49,609 nucleotides of DNA, taken from the IMG/VR virus record IMGVR_UViG_3300030012_004328, positions 1-49,609 of that record; one strand, written 5' to 3'. Made by a program: the position numbers and the translations under genes. The stretch's first letter is position 1. Each line of letters starts with the position of its first letter. The notes beneath the pieces were generated by a model. It was given only the letters and a program-made list of their open reading frames with translations, had not been told where the DNA came from and searched no databases. The DNA is from a virus. Below, one piece after another: positions 25,562 to 34,798 of the stretch.

Positions 25562-26693
25562 CATGAAGAAAAAAAGCGGTTCGATAGAATATACAGAAGC
25601 ATTCCTTAAATCAAACAAAGATTATCACTACAATTTACAAGAGACAGCAGAACCATATCTAGTCTCCAGTGGGTCCATGATTCTGGATCACGTTTTGGGT
25701 GGTGGTTTTGGATCTGGGTTACACAGATTCCTTGGAGCTAATGAAGGAGGTAAAACAAATGAGGCTCTGCATGTTATGCATAACATGCTTAAGACAGTAG
25801 AAAACTCCAAAGGTCTTTTTGTAATGGCTGAAGGCAGACTAAGCAAAGAAATCAAAGATAGGGCGGGAATTAAATTTGTCCATTCAGCAGCAGATTGGGT
25901 TATAGGCACATGTTTGGTTCTTGAGTGTCACATTATGGATACTATGATAGATTTCTTGAGAGGGTTGGTGAAAAACAATACCGATAAAGAAAAATATTGC
26001 ATTGTAATCGACAGCATGGATGGACTCATTACAAAAGAAGATTTAGAAAAAGGATCTTCTGATGCTAGGAAAGTGGCAGGAGGAGCTTTGATGACCTCAG
26101 ACTTTCTGAAAAGGATTAGTTTGGGTATGAGCAAATTTGGTCACATGTGCATCATGATCTCTCAAGTAAGATCAACTATCTCCACAAGCATGTATGCCAA
26201 GCAAGACCCAAACAACCAAACAAACAGTAGTGGTGGCAATGCTATCTTACATTATCCAGACTGGATTCTTGAGTTTAAGAAACAAAATAAAAGTGACAAA
26301 ATCCTAGAGAAGCCTAAAGAGCAAATCCATGCTGATAATAAGATCTATGGTCATAATGCGAAAGTCGCCATCCTAAAATCAACAAACGAGTCTACAGGCA
26401 GACTTGTTTTCTATCCAATAAAACATGGTAGAAAAAACGGCAGATCTATCTGGGTAGAAAGAGAAGTTGTTGACATGCTCTTGATGTGGGGCTATTTAGA
26501 TAAATCTGGAGCTTGGATTAAAGTTGATGACAAGGTAAAAAGCTACCTGCAAGATAACAACATAGAAATAAAAGACTCTTATCAAGGAATTAATGCAGTT
26601 TATGATCTTCTGGAATCAGATGAAAAAATCACCTCTCTGCTCGTTGATTTTGTAAAAGAAAATATTTTAAGTAATGACATTTCTGTGTGCTAA
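25554..26693 (+). CDS. uvsX: UvsX/RecA-family recombinase
   Basis: The 379-residue protein has the RecA core: the lead-in GSMILDHVLGGGF, Walker A GANEGGKT at residues 61-68, Walker B YCIVIDSMDG, and the L1/L2 region with ISQVRSTIS and NSSGGNAILHYPDWI. A C-terminal helical extension follows. It resembles the phage UvsX branch more than host RecA in length and in the short N-terminal domain. It would form filaments on ssDNA for recombination-dependent replication and repair. Starts at 25554 and 25563 are both ATG and differ by three residues. It overlaps both neighbours. Confidence 0.85.
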   Translation: MTNMKKKSGSIEYTEAFLKSNKDYHYNLQETAEPYLVSSGSMILDHVLGGGFGSGLHRFLGANEGGKTNEALHVMHNMLKTVENSKGLFVMAEGRLSKEIKDRAGIKFVHSAADWVIGTCLVLECHIMDTMIDFLRGLVKNNTDKEKYCIVIDSMDGLITKEDLEKGSSDARKVAGGALMTSDFLKRISLGMSKFGHMCIMISQVRSTISTSMYAKQDPNNQTNSSGGNAILHYPDWILEFKKQNKSDKILEKPKEQIHADNKIYGHNAKVAILKSTNESTGRLVFYPIKHGRKNGRSIWVEREVVDMLLMWGYLDKSGAWIKVDDKVKSYLQDNNIEIKDSYQGINAVYDLLESDEKITSLLVDFVKENILSNDISVC

Positions 26694-27096
26694 TGGCCGA
26701 GAGAGAAAAATAAAGAGCGTCAGCAAATATTTGATTGACTGGGAAGGCGGTTGCAAAAGCGGGATACAAAAAGATGTAAAACAACAAATAAAACCTTACT
26801 GGTTTGCTGATGTTGTCTTTGAAGAGTTTCCTGTTGCTGGGACAAGAATGACTCTTGACTTCTACAATGCTACCACTAAGGTCGCTATAGAAGTTGATGG
26901 AAATCAACATTATAGGTTTAACAAATTCTTTCACAGCAACTCTAGGCAAAACTTTCTTGAGCAACTTAAGAGAGATGAGAAAAAAGAGTATTTTTGTGAG
27001 ATCAATAATATTAAGCTTATCAGAGTTTTAGAATCAGATGTAATTGATTCTGATAAATACCCCAAAGACCTTATTGAAAATTTAACATGCGATTAG
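26674..27096 (+). CDS. Putative Vsr/DUF559-type PD-(D/E)XK endonuclease
   Basis: The 140-residue protein has the compact nuclease core TRMTLDFYNATTKVAIEVDGNQH (split here as D62 in LDFY, then E73 in AIEVDG, then H79). This layout is shared by very-short-patch-repair-like and DUF559 nucleases. A Lys-rich helix follows, with the strand KLIRVLESD near the end. It starts inside the end of uvsX (20-base overlap) and overlaps the next small gene, so it is part of the recombination/replication operon. A repair or branched-DNA cutting role is likely; a free-standing homing nuclease is less likely given its tight coupling. Confidence 0.6.
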   Translation: MTFLCANGRERKIKSVSKYLIDWEGGCKSGIQKDVKQQIKPYWFADVVFEEFPVAGTRMTLDFYNATTKVAIEVDGNQHYRFNKFFHSNSRQNFLEQLKRDEKKEYFCEINNIKLIRVLESDVIDSDKYPKDLIENLTCD

Positions 27097-27320
27097 AGCA
27101 AGAAGATTCATCAGGAGGATTGCCACAATCCTTGCTTGATAAAATATACGACTCATCTGGATCATCAAACGGTGGCAACAAAGGATTTATGTTATTCTAT
27201 GTAAATAAAGATGGATGCCCAAGTATGACAAGCAAGACTGAAAACCCTTGTGTTGATATGGCATTAGGTAAGCTAATAGAACTAGCAATGAATAAAAAAG
27301 AAGATGACATAAATTTATGA
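27087..27320 (+). CDS. Small conserved-operon protein, unknown
   Basis: A 77-residue protein with a Ser/Gly-rich N-terminus, a short hydrophobic strand (FMLFYVNKDG) and an acidic C-terminal helix. No recognised domain. It overlaps the nuclease gene by ten bases and the helicase gene by four, so it is translated as part of the replication operon and may be a helicase- or recombinase-associated adaptor. That role is inferred only from position. Confidence 0.5.
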   Translation: MRLEQEDSSGGLPQSLLDKIYDSSGSSNGGNKGFMLFYVNKDGCPSMTSKTENPCVDMALGKLIELAMNKKEDDINL

Positions 27321-28855
27321 TTTACTCGTTTGATTTAGAAAAAAAGGTTCTTAGTGGTATACTACAACATCAGCACAAGTGGGAGGAAATCTCTATCTAT
27401 TTAAATGACAGTGATTTCTACTCTGAGGACTCAAAGGTAAACGTCTCTATATTTAAGCTTCTCAAAAACGCACTAGATAATGCAGAGACAATTGACGAAA
27501 CTATTTTAGTTCAAAGGATACAGCAGCTAAAAGCTAGTTTCCCCGATAGTGTCGATATCGCTGAGTATGTGTTTTCGTTAGCATTTTACAAGATAACTGA
27601 GGACATATTCATCAGCTCAGTCAAAGAGCTTAAAAAGTATAGTGCTCGTAGAGAAATATACACAAGCTGTAAAAAGGTTGCCTCTTTTGTAAAGAGTGCC
27701 GACCCAAACCTTAAATATGGCGATATTATTGAGCAGTCTGATCAGATATATAATAAGAATATAAAAGATTTTGAAATGACTGAGGCTGGACCAGTCAATC
27801 TTTTTGATATGATGGAACAGGTTGTTGAAGAGCGTGGTAACAATCCAGTTGAGGACTTTGGTATGCTTGGTCCTCACAAGCGCATCAACGAGATGTATGG
27901 GTCTTTATTGCTTGCTGGGAATATTTCTGTTATCGTTGCTAGATCAGGAGTCGGCAAGACGAACTTCTGCATGGATTTTACAACTAAAGTTTCTGCTGAA
28001 CATGGAGTCCCAGTTCTTCATTTTGACAATGGAGAGATGAGTGAAGAGGAACTTATCTTTAGGCAGTGCTCTGCTATGACTGGAATACCTGTTTGGCTTT
28101 TGCAAACTGGCAAGTGGAGAACAACTTCTTACAAAGACTGGACCTCAGAGCAGGTTGTAGCCAAGGTTAGGTCTGCATGGAATAAAATCAAAAACATGAA
28201 ATTTTATTATGAGAATGTGGCTGGTCTTTCTCCTGATGAAATGTGTTCCCTGCTTAAAAGATTTTACTTTTCAAAAATAGGTAGGGGCAACGAACTTATT
28301 TTTAGTTTTGATTATATTAAGAGTGACTTTGGTAGTATCGGGAAAGTGGATGGGTGGCAGCAAGTTTCTTATTTGGTTCATAAATTCAAGCAAACCATAC
28401 AAAGAGACTTGTCGTTTGACGGCAAGCCTTGTGTATCAATGTTGACCTCTGTGCAATCTAACAGACTTGGAATTACAAACAACAGAGCTGCTGGTTCAAT
28501 TGTGGACGATGAAAGTGTTGTGTCACTTTCTGACGGGATCACACAGTTTTGCTCTCACCTTTTCCTGCTTAGAAGAAAGGTTGCTGATGAGATACATGAA
28601 GAGGGCGCTAACTTTGGAACACATAAGCTGATAAACCTAAAGGCTAGACATCTAGGTCGAGATGCATTACGAGCTATTCACCCAGTAGAAATGCCAGATG
28701 GTTCTAAGAGACAGAATTTTATTAATTTAAATGTTGAAAACTTTAGAATCACTGAGTGTGGAGATCTTCAAGATATAGTCAATGCATTCAATGGAGGTGG
28801 TATTGAAGTTAATACAAACGACTCAGATGAAATACCCATAAACCTCAGAGCTTAA
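27317..28855 (+). CDS. dnaB: Replicative DNA helicase, DnaB family
   Basis: The 512-residue protein has a helical N-terminal domain starting FDLEKKVLSGILQHQ. A RecA-type motor follows, with Walker A ARSGVGKTNF near residues 208-217, a downstream LHFDNGEMSEEEL as in DnaB motif H1a, Walker-B-type strand ELIFSFDYIKSD, and the late arginine-finger region with LKARHLGRDA. It unwinds the phage fork 5'-3' and normally interacts with the primase, which is encoded by the next gene with a one-base overlap. Its length is slightly above the bacterial norm. Confidence 0.85.
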   Translation: MIYSFDLEKKVLSGILQHQHKWEEISIYLNDSDFYSEDSKVNVSIFKLLKNALDNAETIDETILVQRIQQLKASFPDSVDIAEYVFSLAFYKITEDIFISSVKELKKYSARREIYTSCKKVASFVKSADPNLKYGDIIEQSDQIYNKNIKDFEMTEAGPVNLFDMMEQVVEERGNNPVEDFGMLGPHKRINEMYGSLLLAGNISVIVARSGVGKTNFCMDFTTKVSAEHGVPVLHFDNGEMSEEELIFRQCSAMTGIPVWLLQTGKWRTTSYKDWTSEQVVAKVRSAWNKIKNMKFYYENVAGLSPDEMCSLLKRFYFSKIGRGNELIFSFDYIKSDFGSIGKVDGWQQVSYLVHKFKQTIQRDLSFDGKPCVSMLTSVQSNRLGITNNRAAGSIVDDESVVSLSDGITQFCSHLFLLRRKVADEIHEEGANFGTHKLINLKARHLGRDALRAIHPVEMPDGSKRQNFINLNVENFRITECGDLQDIVNAFNGGGIEVNTNDSDEIPINLRA

Positions 28856-29901
28856 TGAACTATAAAGAGGTTTTAGAAAATCTTGGCTATCGCCTTAAAG
28901 ATCATGGAGCATACTGGAGAACAAATGCAGTATATAGATCTGGTGATAACTCTACAGCATTGCAGATATATAAAGATACGGGAGTCTGGAAAGACTATGT
29001 AGAAGACTCCTCTTTCATGCCTTTTGAAGCGCTTCTTCAAAAGACTCTAAATACAAAAGATCCTAATGCGGTAAAGCACTATTTAAAGGATAATGGTGTA
29101 AATATAGGTGCAAGAATAAAGCAAAAGCACTTATTGAAAGAGGAAAAAACATACTCTCCTAATGTCTTACAAAAGCTGCTGCCTCATCATGATTTTTACA
29201 TTGATAAAGGCATGTCTAAAGAGACATTACAGGACTTTAAATGTGGTTTAGCCATGTCAGGTAAGATGTATCAGCGTGTCATCTTTCCTATATTCAGGAA
29301 AGACGGTAGAATTCACGGTTTTTCAGGAAGAAAGGTTACAGATGACGATAGACCAAAATGGTTGCACATGGGCAAATCATCTAACTGGTTTTACCCATAC
29401 TACAATATACAGCATGTCCAAGAATCTATATTGGAGAAGCAGTCCGTTCACATAGTTGAGTCTGTTGGTGACTGCCTATCTCTATACAATAGTGGGGTAA
29501 AAAATGTTTTAGTCTCATTCGGCTTGAACATATCTCCTAAATTCATATCAAGGCTATCTATGCTCCCAGTGAGCAAGATATTCATATCATTCAACAATGA
29601 TAATTTATCCTCTGTAAATAGGGGCTTTGAAGGAGCTATTAAATCTATTTTTAAGTTAGTTGATTCAATTGACTTTGATAAAATTTATTTTAGCCCACCA
29701 GAAAAAAATGATTTTGGAGAGATGAGCGCAGAGCAAATAGAAAAATACAGCTCTGAGTGCTATAATATGGAACATAGTGATTCTATGAAGAATATTATTA
29801 GCATCGCTAAAAAAATGAATGATAGGGGTGTCAATAAGAGTTTTTCATCATCTTTTGCAAAACTTGTGAAGAAAAACAAATTCCATTATGCAGAATTCTG
29901 A
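28855..29901 (+). CDS. DNA primase with TOPRIM domain and zinc-less N-terminus
   Basis: The 348-residue protein begins with a segment shaped like the primase zinc-binding domain (YWRTNAVYRSGDN..., WKDYVED) but without its Cys ligands. The TOPRIM core follows: the Glu strand VHIVESVGDCLSLY near residues 198-211, then KIFISFNNDN near residues 242-250, where Asn stands in the first position of the usual D-x-D pair. It would make RNA primers for lagging-strand synthesis with the adjacent DnaB. The altered residues are typical of some phage primases and do not by themselves indicate inactivity. It overlaps the RecB-like gene by 14 bases. Confidence 0.75.
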   Translation: MNYKEVLENLGYRLKDHGAYWRTNAVYRSGDNSTALQIYKDTGVWKDYVEDSSFMPFEALLQKTLNTKDPNAVKHYLKDNGVNIGARIKQKHLLKEEKTYSPNVLQKLLPHHDFYIDKGMSKETLQDFKCGLAMSGKMYQRVIFPIFRKDGRIHGFSGRKVTDDDRPKWLHMGKSSNWFYPYYNIQHVQESILEKQSVHIVESVGDCLSLYNSGVKNVLVSFGLNISPKFISRLSMLPVSKIFISFNNDNLSSVNRGFEGAIKSIFKLVDSIDFDKIYFSPPEKNDFGEMSAEQIEKYSSECYNMEHSDSMKNIISIAKKMNDRGVNKSFSSSFAKLVKKNKFHYAEF

Positions 29902-30928
29902 AAACAAACCTCTTTCTGCATCACGGATAAAAACCCTACAGACCTGCTCTTGGCAATATTGGTGCAAATATCATCTTAAGCTACCTGATAAATCAAATGA
30001 GGGCAGCTTAAGAGGCACTATATGTCATGCTATATTTGAAAATCTTGGTAATCCTAGACATAAGAAGCATTATACTAGGATTGTAAAAACCCAAAATACT
30101 TACGCCTCTCCACCTATTAAAAGAATGGTCGAGGCTTATGCCAAAAAGTATCAAATAGACGATTTTGAGAACATGGATCTCATAAATCAGATGACAGTAG
30201 AAGGTTTAAATTATGACTTTTTTGGCGACAAAGATGGTAAACCCACTGAGTCGATAAGTGAGAAAGATTTCGACATATCTGTGACAGAAGATGGTAAAAA
30301 CTACAGAATCTTAGGCTTTATTGATAAATTATTCCTATTTAAGAGAAAAAAGCTCGCAATAATTAGAGATTTCAAGACATCCAAGCAGATTTTTTCAGGT
30401 AAAGAATACACAGACAACATGCAAAATCTGATGTATTGCCTTGCAGTCAAGCATCTTTACCCAGAATTTATGAAACGAAAGATGGAGTTTTTGTTTCTTA
30501 AGTTTGATTGCAACAATGACGGATGTTGCAGTATGGAGCCGTTAGATAATGATGAGCTAGAAGGGTTTGAATATTTTCTTACAGAGGTTCAGCAAATTAT
30601 TAATAATTATAATGTAAAAATAGCTTCTAAAAATCTAGCGTATGATAAGGGTTACATGGACAGAGATGCTGGGTTTGCGGGTAGGGTTGTATGTGGGAGA
30701 GCAGACTATGCTGGACAGTTAAAAAAAGATGGCACTCCGATGTGGCATTGTCCATTTAAGTTCCCCAGAGACTACTATGTTTTAGTCAATGAAAAAGGAG
30801 ACTGGGTAGCCTCTGCCGATGAACGAGAAACTCTTGCTGATAGGGTAAAAAATGGCTTAACAATAGAGAAGGCAAAATATGAGGGATGTCCTGCATTTTC
30901 ATTTGACAAGCGTATAGAACTTCTGTAA
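29888..30928 (+). CDS. RecB/Cas4-like PD-(D/E)XK nuclease, possible metal cluster
   Basis: The 346-residue protein shows the RecB-type nuclease order: LSASRIKTLQTC (residues 9-20), H47 in RGTICHAIFE, D146 in LGFIDKL, then D161 and K163 in IRDFKTSK, and a Gln/Tyr helix (NMQNLMYCLAVKHLYP). C20 plus C269, C288 and C334 mirror the one-plus-three Cys pattern that holds an iron-sulfur cluster in AddB and Cas4, although the spacings are wider. It probably processes DNA ends for UvsX-dependent recombination. There are no CRISPR features, so a Cas role is not suggested. Confidence 0.75.
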   Translation: MQNSENKPLSASRIKTLQTCSWQYWCKYHLKLPDKSNEGSLRGTICHAIFENLGNPRHKKHYTRIVKTQNTYASPPIKRMVEAYAKKYQIDDFENMDLINQMTVEGLNYDFFGDKDGKPTESISEKDFDISVTEDGKNYRILGFIDKLFLFKRKKLAIIRDFKTSKQIFSGKEYTDNMQNLMYCLAVKHLYPEFMKRKMEFLFLKFDCNNDGCCSMEPLDNDELEGFEYFLTEVQQIINNYNVKIASKNLAYDKGYMDRDAGFAGRVVCGRADYAGQLKKDGTPMWHCPFKFPRDYYVLVNEKGDWVASADERETLADRVKNGLTIEKAKYEGCPAFSFDKRIELL

Positions 30929-30937
30929 TTTCAGGGG

Positions 30938-31636
30938 GTGATACCATTATTTAAGAGCACTTTTAGCATAGGTAGGTCTCTATTGAGGGTTGAGGATCTA
31001 GTTGATATAGCTCAGTCTGGAGATGTAAAAAGAATGATCTTAGTAGAGGATAACTTCTACGGATTTAGAGTTATCAATAAAGCCTTTCTTAATATTGGGG
31101 TGCCTTTGGTTTACGGTGTTAAGCTTCCTGTTGTCCAATCAGATTTATCTGAACAATCTAGTAAACTGATATTTTTTCCCAAAAACAACAAAGGGGTAAA
31201 CAATGCCAGAAAACTATATACAAAATGTTATACCAGCGAAGGCGACTGTTTAAATCTTTCTAAGCTAGAAGATAACGAGTTAGAAGAAATTAGTATTGGA
31301 GTCCCGTTCTATGATTCATATGTTTACAATAATATTTTTCATTTTGGTATGTGTAACTTGTCTTTGAAAAAGTATGATCACTTTTACATAGAGGAATCTA
31401 ACAATCATCCTTTTGACTTTCAGATCAGTGCGGTTCTTAAAAAAATGAAAGTAAAAACAGAGAAGGCAAAAAGCATATATTACAGAGATAAAGATGACTT
31501 TGAGGCATTTCAAATGTATAAGGCTGTGTGCTCTAGAAAACAAGGAAGAGTCCCAAGTTACAGCAATCCAAGACTTAATGACTTTTGCTCTAATGAATTT
31601 AGCTACGAATCTTTTTTAGAAAATGTTGCCAAGTAA
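30938..31636 (+). CDS. DNA polymerase III alpha, detached PHP-like N-terminal module
   Basis: The 232-residue product matches the beginning of bacterial DnaE: LFKSTFSIGRSLLRVEDLV corresponds to the opening strand and Ser-rich turn of the PHP domain. RMILVEDNFYGF with FRVINKAFLNIGVPLVYGVKLP follows the 'alTDhxnlxGxxxFxxxxxxxGikpIxG' pattern. The His residues that bind metals in active PHP domains are replaced by Phe and others, so it is probably structural. It starts with GTG directly after an AGGGGG run and overlaps the proofreading gene by 14 bases. The polymerase body follows in a separate gene. Confidence 0.75.
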   Translation: MIPLFKSTFSIGRSLLRVEDLVDIAQSGDVKRMILVEDNFYGFRVINKAFLNIGVPLVYGVKLPVVQSDLSEQSSKLIFFPKNNKGVNNARKLYTKCYTSEGDCLNLSKLEDNELEEISIGVPFYDSYVYNNIFHFGMCNLSLKKYDHFYIEESNNHPFDFQISAVLKKMKVKTEKAKSIYYRDKDDFEAFQMYKAVCSRKQGRVPSYSNPRLNDFCSNEFSYESFLENVAK

Positions 31637-32237
31637 TCAAAAATATCTTGTCTTTGATACAGAGACAGAGGGCTTAAATCTACACTCGTCAAAGACTTGG
31701 CAGTTGTCTTGGATAATTTGTCAGGGATCAAAAATCCTAGAAACTCATGATGAGTTTATAGCTCATAAACATCTAAATGTTTCAGAGGGTGCAAAAAGAG
31801 TAACAGGATTTAATTGGGAGACATATAACAAAAAGAGTAAAACCTTATCGCAAGTTTGGTCTAAGTTTGAGAAGTATATATTCGATCCTCAATACATTGT
31901 AGTTGGTCAAAACTTGTTGGGGTTTGATGTATATATGATTGCAGCTCTACAACGTATGCTTGGTCAAACTCCAGACTATTCTTATTTACCTAGAATATAC
32001 GATACAAGGGCTTTAGCTAAGGCATACAGAGAAGAACTTGATAGACCAAAAGGCAATCTTCTTAGTTGGCAATACAAAATCATAAATGATAGGACACTAA
32101 AGGCTAAGGTTTCTCAAAATCAACTATTGAAGTTTTTTGATATAGATTTCGATGAAGATAAACTTCATGATGCCCTTTATGATATAAAAATGTGTTATCA
32201 AATCTTCTTAAAACTAAAGAAGCACATGGATCTGTAA
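31623..32237 (+). CDS. dnaQ: DnaQ/epsilon-type 3'-5' proofreading exonuclease
   Basis: The 204-residue protein has all three DEDDh motifs: D12 and E14 in VFDTET, D102 in NLLGFD, and H182 with D187 in HDALYD. It removes misincorporated nucleotides behind the polymerase. Its position between the detached PHP-like gene and the polymerase gene echoes the order PHP-exonuclease-polymerase of Gram-positive PolC. It overlaps the upstream gene by 14 bases and its stop overlaps the polymerase start as TAATG, so the three products are probably made together as one replicase. Confidence 0.88.
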   Translation: MLPSNQKYLVFDTETEGLNLHSSKTWQLSWIICQGSKILETHDEFIAHKHLNVSEGAKRVTGFNWETYNKKSKTLSQVWSKFEKYIFDPQYIVVGQNLLGFDVYMIAALQRMLGQTPDYSYLPRIYDTRALAKAYREELDRPKGNLLSWQYKIINDRTLKAKVSQNQLLKFFDIDFDEDKLHDALYDIKMCYQIFLKLKKHMDL

Positions 32238-34798
32238 TGTTTGAAGATTTTACACCATACGATGATTGTGAACCTGCGGGTGTAGAACTACCCAAAACAA
32301 TTGTTGACCTTAAAAAGCTAAAAGAGATAGGTCTCGGTCCAGATAGCTCAACTAAAGATATATTATACGAACTAGCCAGAAAAGGCTTGAGAGATAAAGG
32401 CATAACTAAGTATGAAAATAAAAACGACTATTACCAAAGAGCAAAACAAGAGCTTGAGACCTTTGAGGAGCTTGGATTTACAGATTATATTTTACTTAAC
32501 TGGGACGTTCTAAATTTTTGTCATGACAATAACATTCCAACTGGTGCTGGCAGGGGTTCTGCTGCTGGTTCTCTTGTATTATATCTCCTTGGAGTAACAA
32601 ATATTGACCCTATACCTCACGACTTGTTCTTTGAGAGATTTGTATCTAAATCTAGGGCGAAGACTGTGACCGATAAACGAGGCAAGGAATTCTTGGTCGG
32701 TAGCTTACTTCCTGATGTTGACTCAGATATATCTTATGATCAAAGACATAAGGTCATAGAATATATTGAAAGAAAACATGAAGGTAGAACAGCTAAGATT
32801 CTTACATTCAATACTTTTAGCTCTAAACTCTGCATACGAGAGGCTACTAAATATTTTGATGAGGCTAAAGAAGACGAAGCTAATCAGGTGTCAGATATGA
32901 TACCAAAACTGCATGGTAAAGTATTCCCTTTGTCACAAGCAAAAGAAGAGTCAGATAAATTTAGATCATGGGTAAAAAAACATGAAAAGACTTATAAAAA
33001 TGCACTGAAGATAGAAAACCTTCCTAAAAATACAGGAGTCCATCCCTCTGGAATTGCTATCTGCTCAGAGGATATAGGGAATGTAGTTCCACTACAAAAA
33101 ACAAAAGATGGAGACTTAGTTACAGGATATGATATGTCTGATGTAGCAGACCTAATGGTTAAGTTTGATATACTAGGTCTAAGAACTTTAACGATAGCTC
33201 ACAAGACTTGCGAGAAAGTCGGCATAGATATTGAAGACATAGATCCAAATGACAAGATGATCTATGAGATATTACAGGACTTTAAACATCCAATAGGTCT
33301 TTTTCAGATTTCTGCTGAAACAAACTTTAAAGTTTGTAAAGATATAAAGCCAGCTGATATAAATGAACTTTCAGATGTTGTTGCTCTAGCTAGACCAGCA
33401 GCTTTAGAATTTGTTAGTGTTTATAAAACACAAAAAGAGTTTCCGTCTCAACTTAATTTAAACGAAGAACTCGATACCATACTTTCTTGGTCTAAAAACG
33501 TCATTCTATATCAAGAGCAGCTGATGCAGATTGCTCATAAAGTTTTTGGTCTTACCCTTGAAGAAGCTGAGATATTGAGAAGGATCGTAGGCAAAAAGAA
33601 GGTTGATGAAATGCCCAAGTGGAAAGATAGGATTTATGAGGCGGGGAGAGAAAATAATCTTGATGAGGAAATCAGTGACTTCTATTGGAACTCACTAGTT
33701 GCTGCGTCTCACTACTCATTTAATAAGTCTCATAGCTTTGCTTATGCTGATCTTGCCGCTAAGACCGTTTACTTAAAACACAAGTATCCACAGGAGTTTT
33801 TCCTATCCATTTTAGAGTGCGCCGAGTTTGACCCAGAACCCTTGCAGACAGTATCTGGAGTAAATGAAGAGCTATCTGATTTTGGCATGTGTATGTTGCC
33901 TCCATGCCTTTTTAAATCTGATTTTGATTTTAAAATTGAGGAAGGTAATATTAGATATGGCTTAAACAGCATCAAGGGCATATCTTTAAAATCAATAAAA
34001 AGCCTGATTGATTTCCGAGGTATGGAATTCAATAACAAATACGAAGTATTCGTAGCTGCCAAACAATGTGGTATAAACATATCTGTTTTATCAGCACTGA
34101 TTCAAGCTGGGACTATGGATCACACCAAGACTAATAGAACCAAAATGGTTCTAGAAGCTCAATCATTCAACTTACTAACAGACAGAGAAAAAAGAAACTT
34201 CTCTAAAATAGGAGAGAGGTTTGGCTATGATATACTAAATGCTATATCAGAGGTTCTGGAAAAACAAACTCTTGGAGATGACAACAAGCCTATAATGTCT
34301 CAAAAAAGATTTAAAACATTTAGAGCCAAGTTTGATAAATATAAAAAGATTTATAATCAAAATAAAAAACATGAAATGTTTGCCAAGTGGAGATACGAAA
34401 GCTCTCTTCTTGGTTATAGTTACTCTCACAATCTTAGAGAATGTTTTCAAGATAGGTTTTCATCGCTGATTGATTTGAAAGAGGTTGAAGACTTAGTAGA
34501 TCGGCAAAACTTTCAAGTTGTTGGTGAGGTAAAAGATTTCTTTACAAGAACATCTCAAAATGGTAATAAATACATGATGCTATCAGTCTCTGATAATACA
34601 GCGACAAAGACATTCTTATTTATGGATAATCAAAGAGAAGCTAGATTAACAAACTTCCTAGATAGCAAATACAAGCTTGCTAAAAGTAAAGTAATTGTCA
34701 TATCAGGATCTAAGAGCAATAATACATTTTTTGTAGACAATGTAAGCCCAGTGGAAACAGATATATATATGAAATTGAGGGAGGTGAAAAATGCCTAG
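32237..34798 (+). CDS. dnaE: DNA polymerase III alpha subunit, polymerase part (no PHP domain)
   Basis: The ATG at 32237 (TAATG overlap) gives 853 residues. The C-family core is intact: GAGRGSAAGSLVLYLLG (residues 103-119), the catalytic pair D162 and D164 in PDVDSD, NTGVHPSGIAI, and the third Asp D311 in KFDILGLRTL. Later segments include SYSFNKSHSFAYA-like fingers (HYSFNKSHS) and a C-terminal region with an OB-type strand (FQVVGEVKDFFTR). The N-terminal PHP domain of about 280 residues found in host DnaE is missing and is supplied by the gene two positions upstream. No separate clamp or clamp loader was recognised in the window. Confidence 0.9.
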   Translation: MFEDFTPYDDCEPAGVELPKTIVDLKKLKEIGLGPDSSTKDILYELARKGLRDKGITKYENKNDYYQRAKQELETFEELGFTDYILLNWDVLNFCHDNNIPTGAGRGSAAGSLVLYLLGVTNIDPIPHDLFFERFVSKSRAKTVTDKRGKEFLVGSLLPDVDSDISYDQRHKVIEYIERKHEGRTAKILTFNTFSSKLCIREATKYFDEAKEDEANQVSDMIPKLHGKVFPLSQAKEESDKFRSWVKKHEKTYKNALKIENLPKNTGVHPSGIAICSEDIGNVVPLQKTKDGDLVTGYDMSDVADLMVKFDILGLRTLTIAHKTCEKVGIDIEDIDPNDKMIYEILQDFKHPIGLFQISAETNFKVCKDIKPADINELSDVVALARPAALEFVSVYKTQKEFPSQLNLNEELDTILSWSKNVILYQEQLMQIAHKVFGLTLEEAEILRRIVGKKKVDEMPKWKDRIYEAGRENNLDEEISDFYWNSLVAASHYSFNKSHSFAYADLAAKTVYLKHKYPQEFFLSILECAEFDPEPLQTVSGVNEELSDFGMCMLPPCLFKSDFDFKIEEGNIRYGLNSIKGISLKSIKSLIDFRGMEFNNKYEVFVAAKQCGINISVLSALIQAGTMDHTKTNRTKMVLEAQSFNLLTDREKRNFSKIGERFGYDILNAISEVLEKQTLGDDNKPIMSQKRFKTFRAKFDKYKKIYNQNKKHEMFAKWRYESSLLGYSYSHNLRECFQDRFSSLIDLKEVEDLVDRQNFQVVGEVKDFFTRTSQNGNKYMMLSVSDNTATKTFLFMDNQREARLTNFLDSKYKLAKSKVIVISGSKSNNTFFVDNVSPVETDIYMKLREVKNA

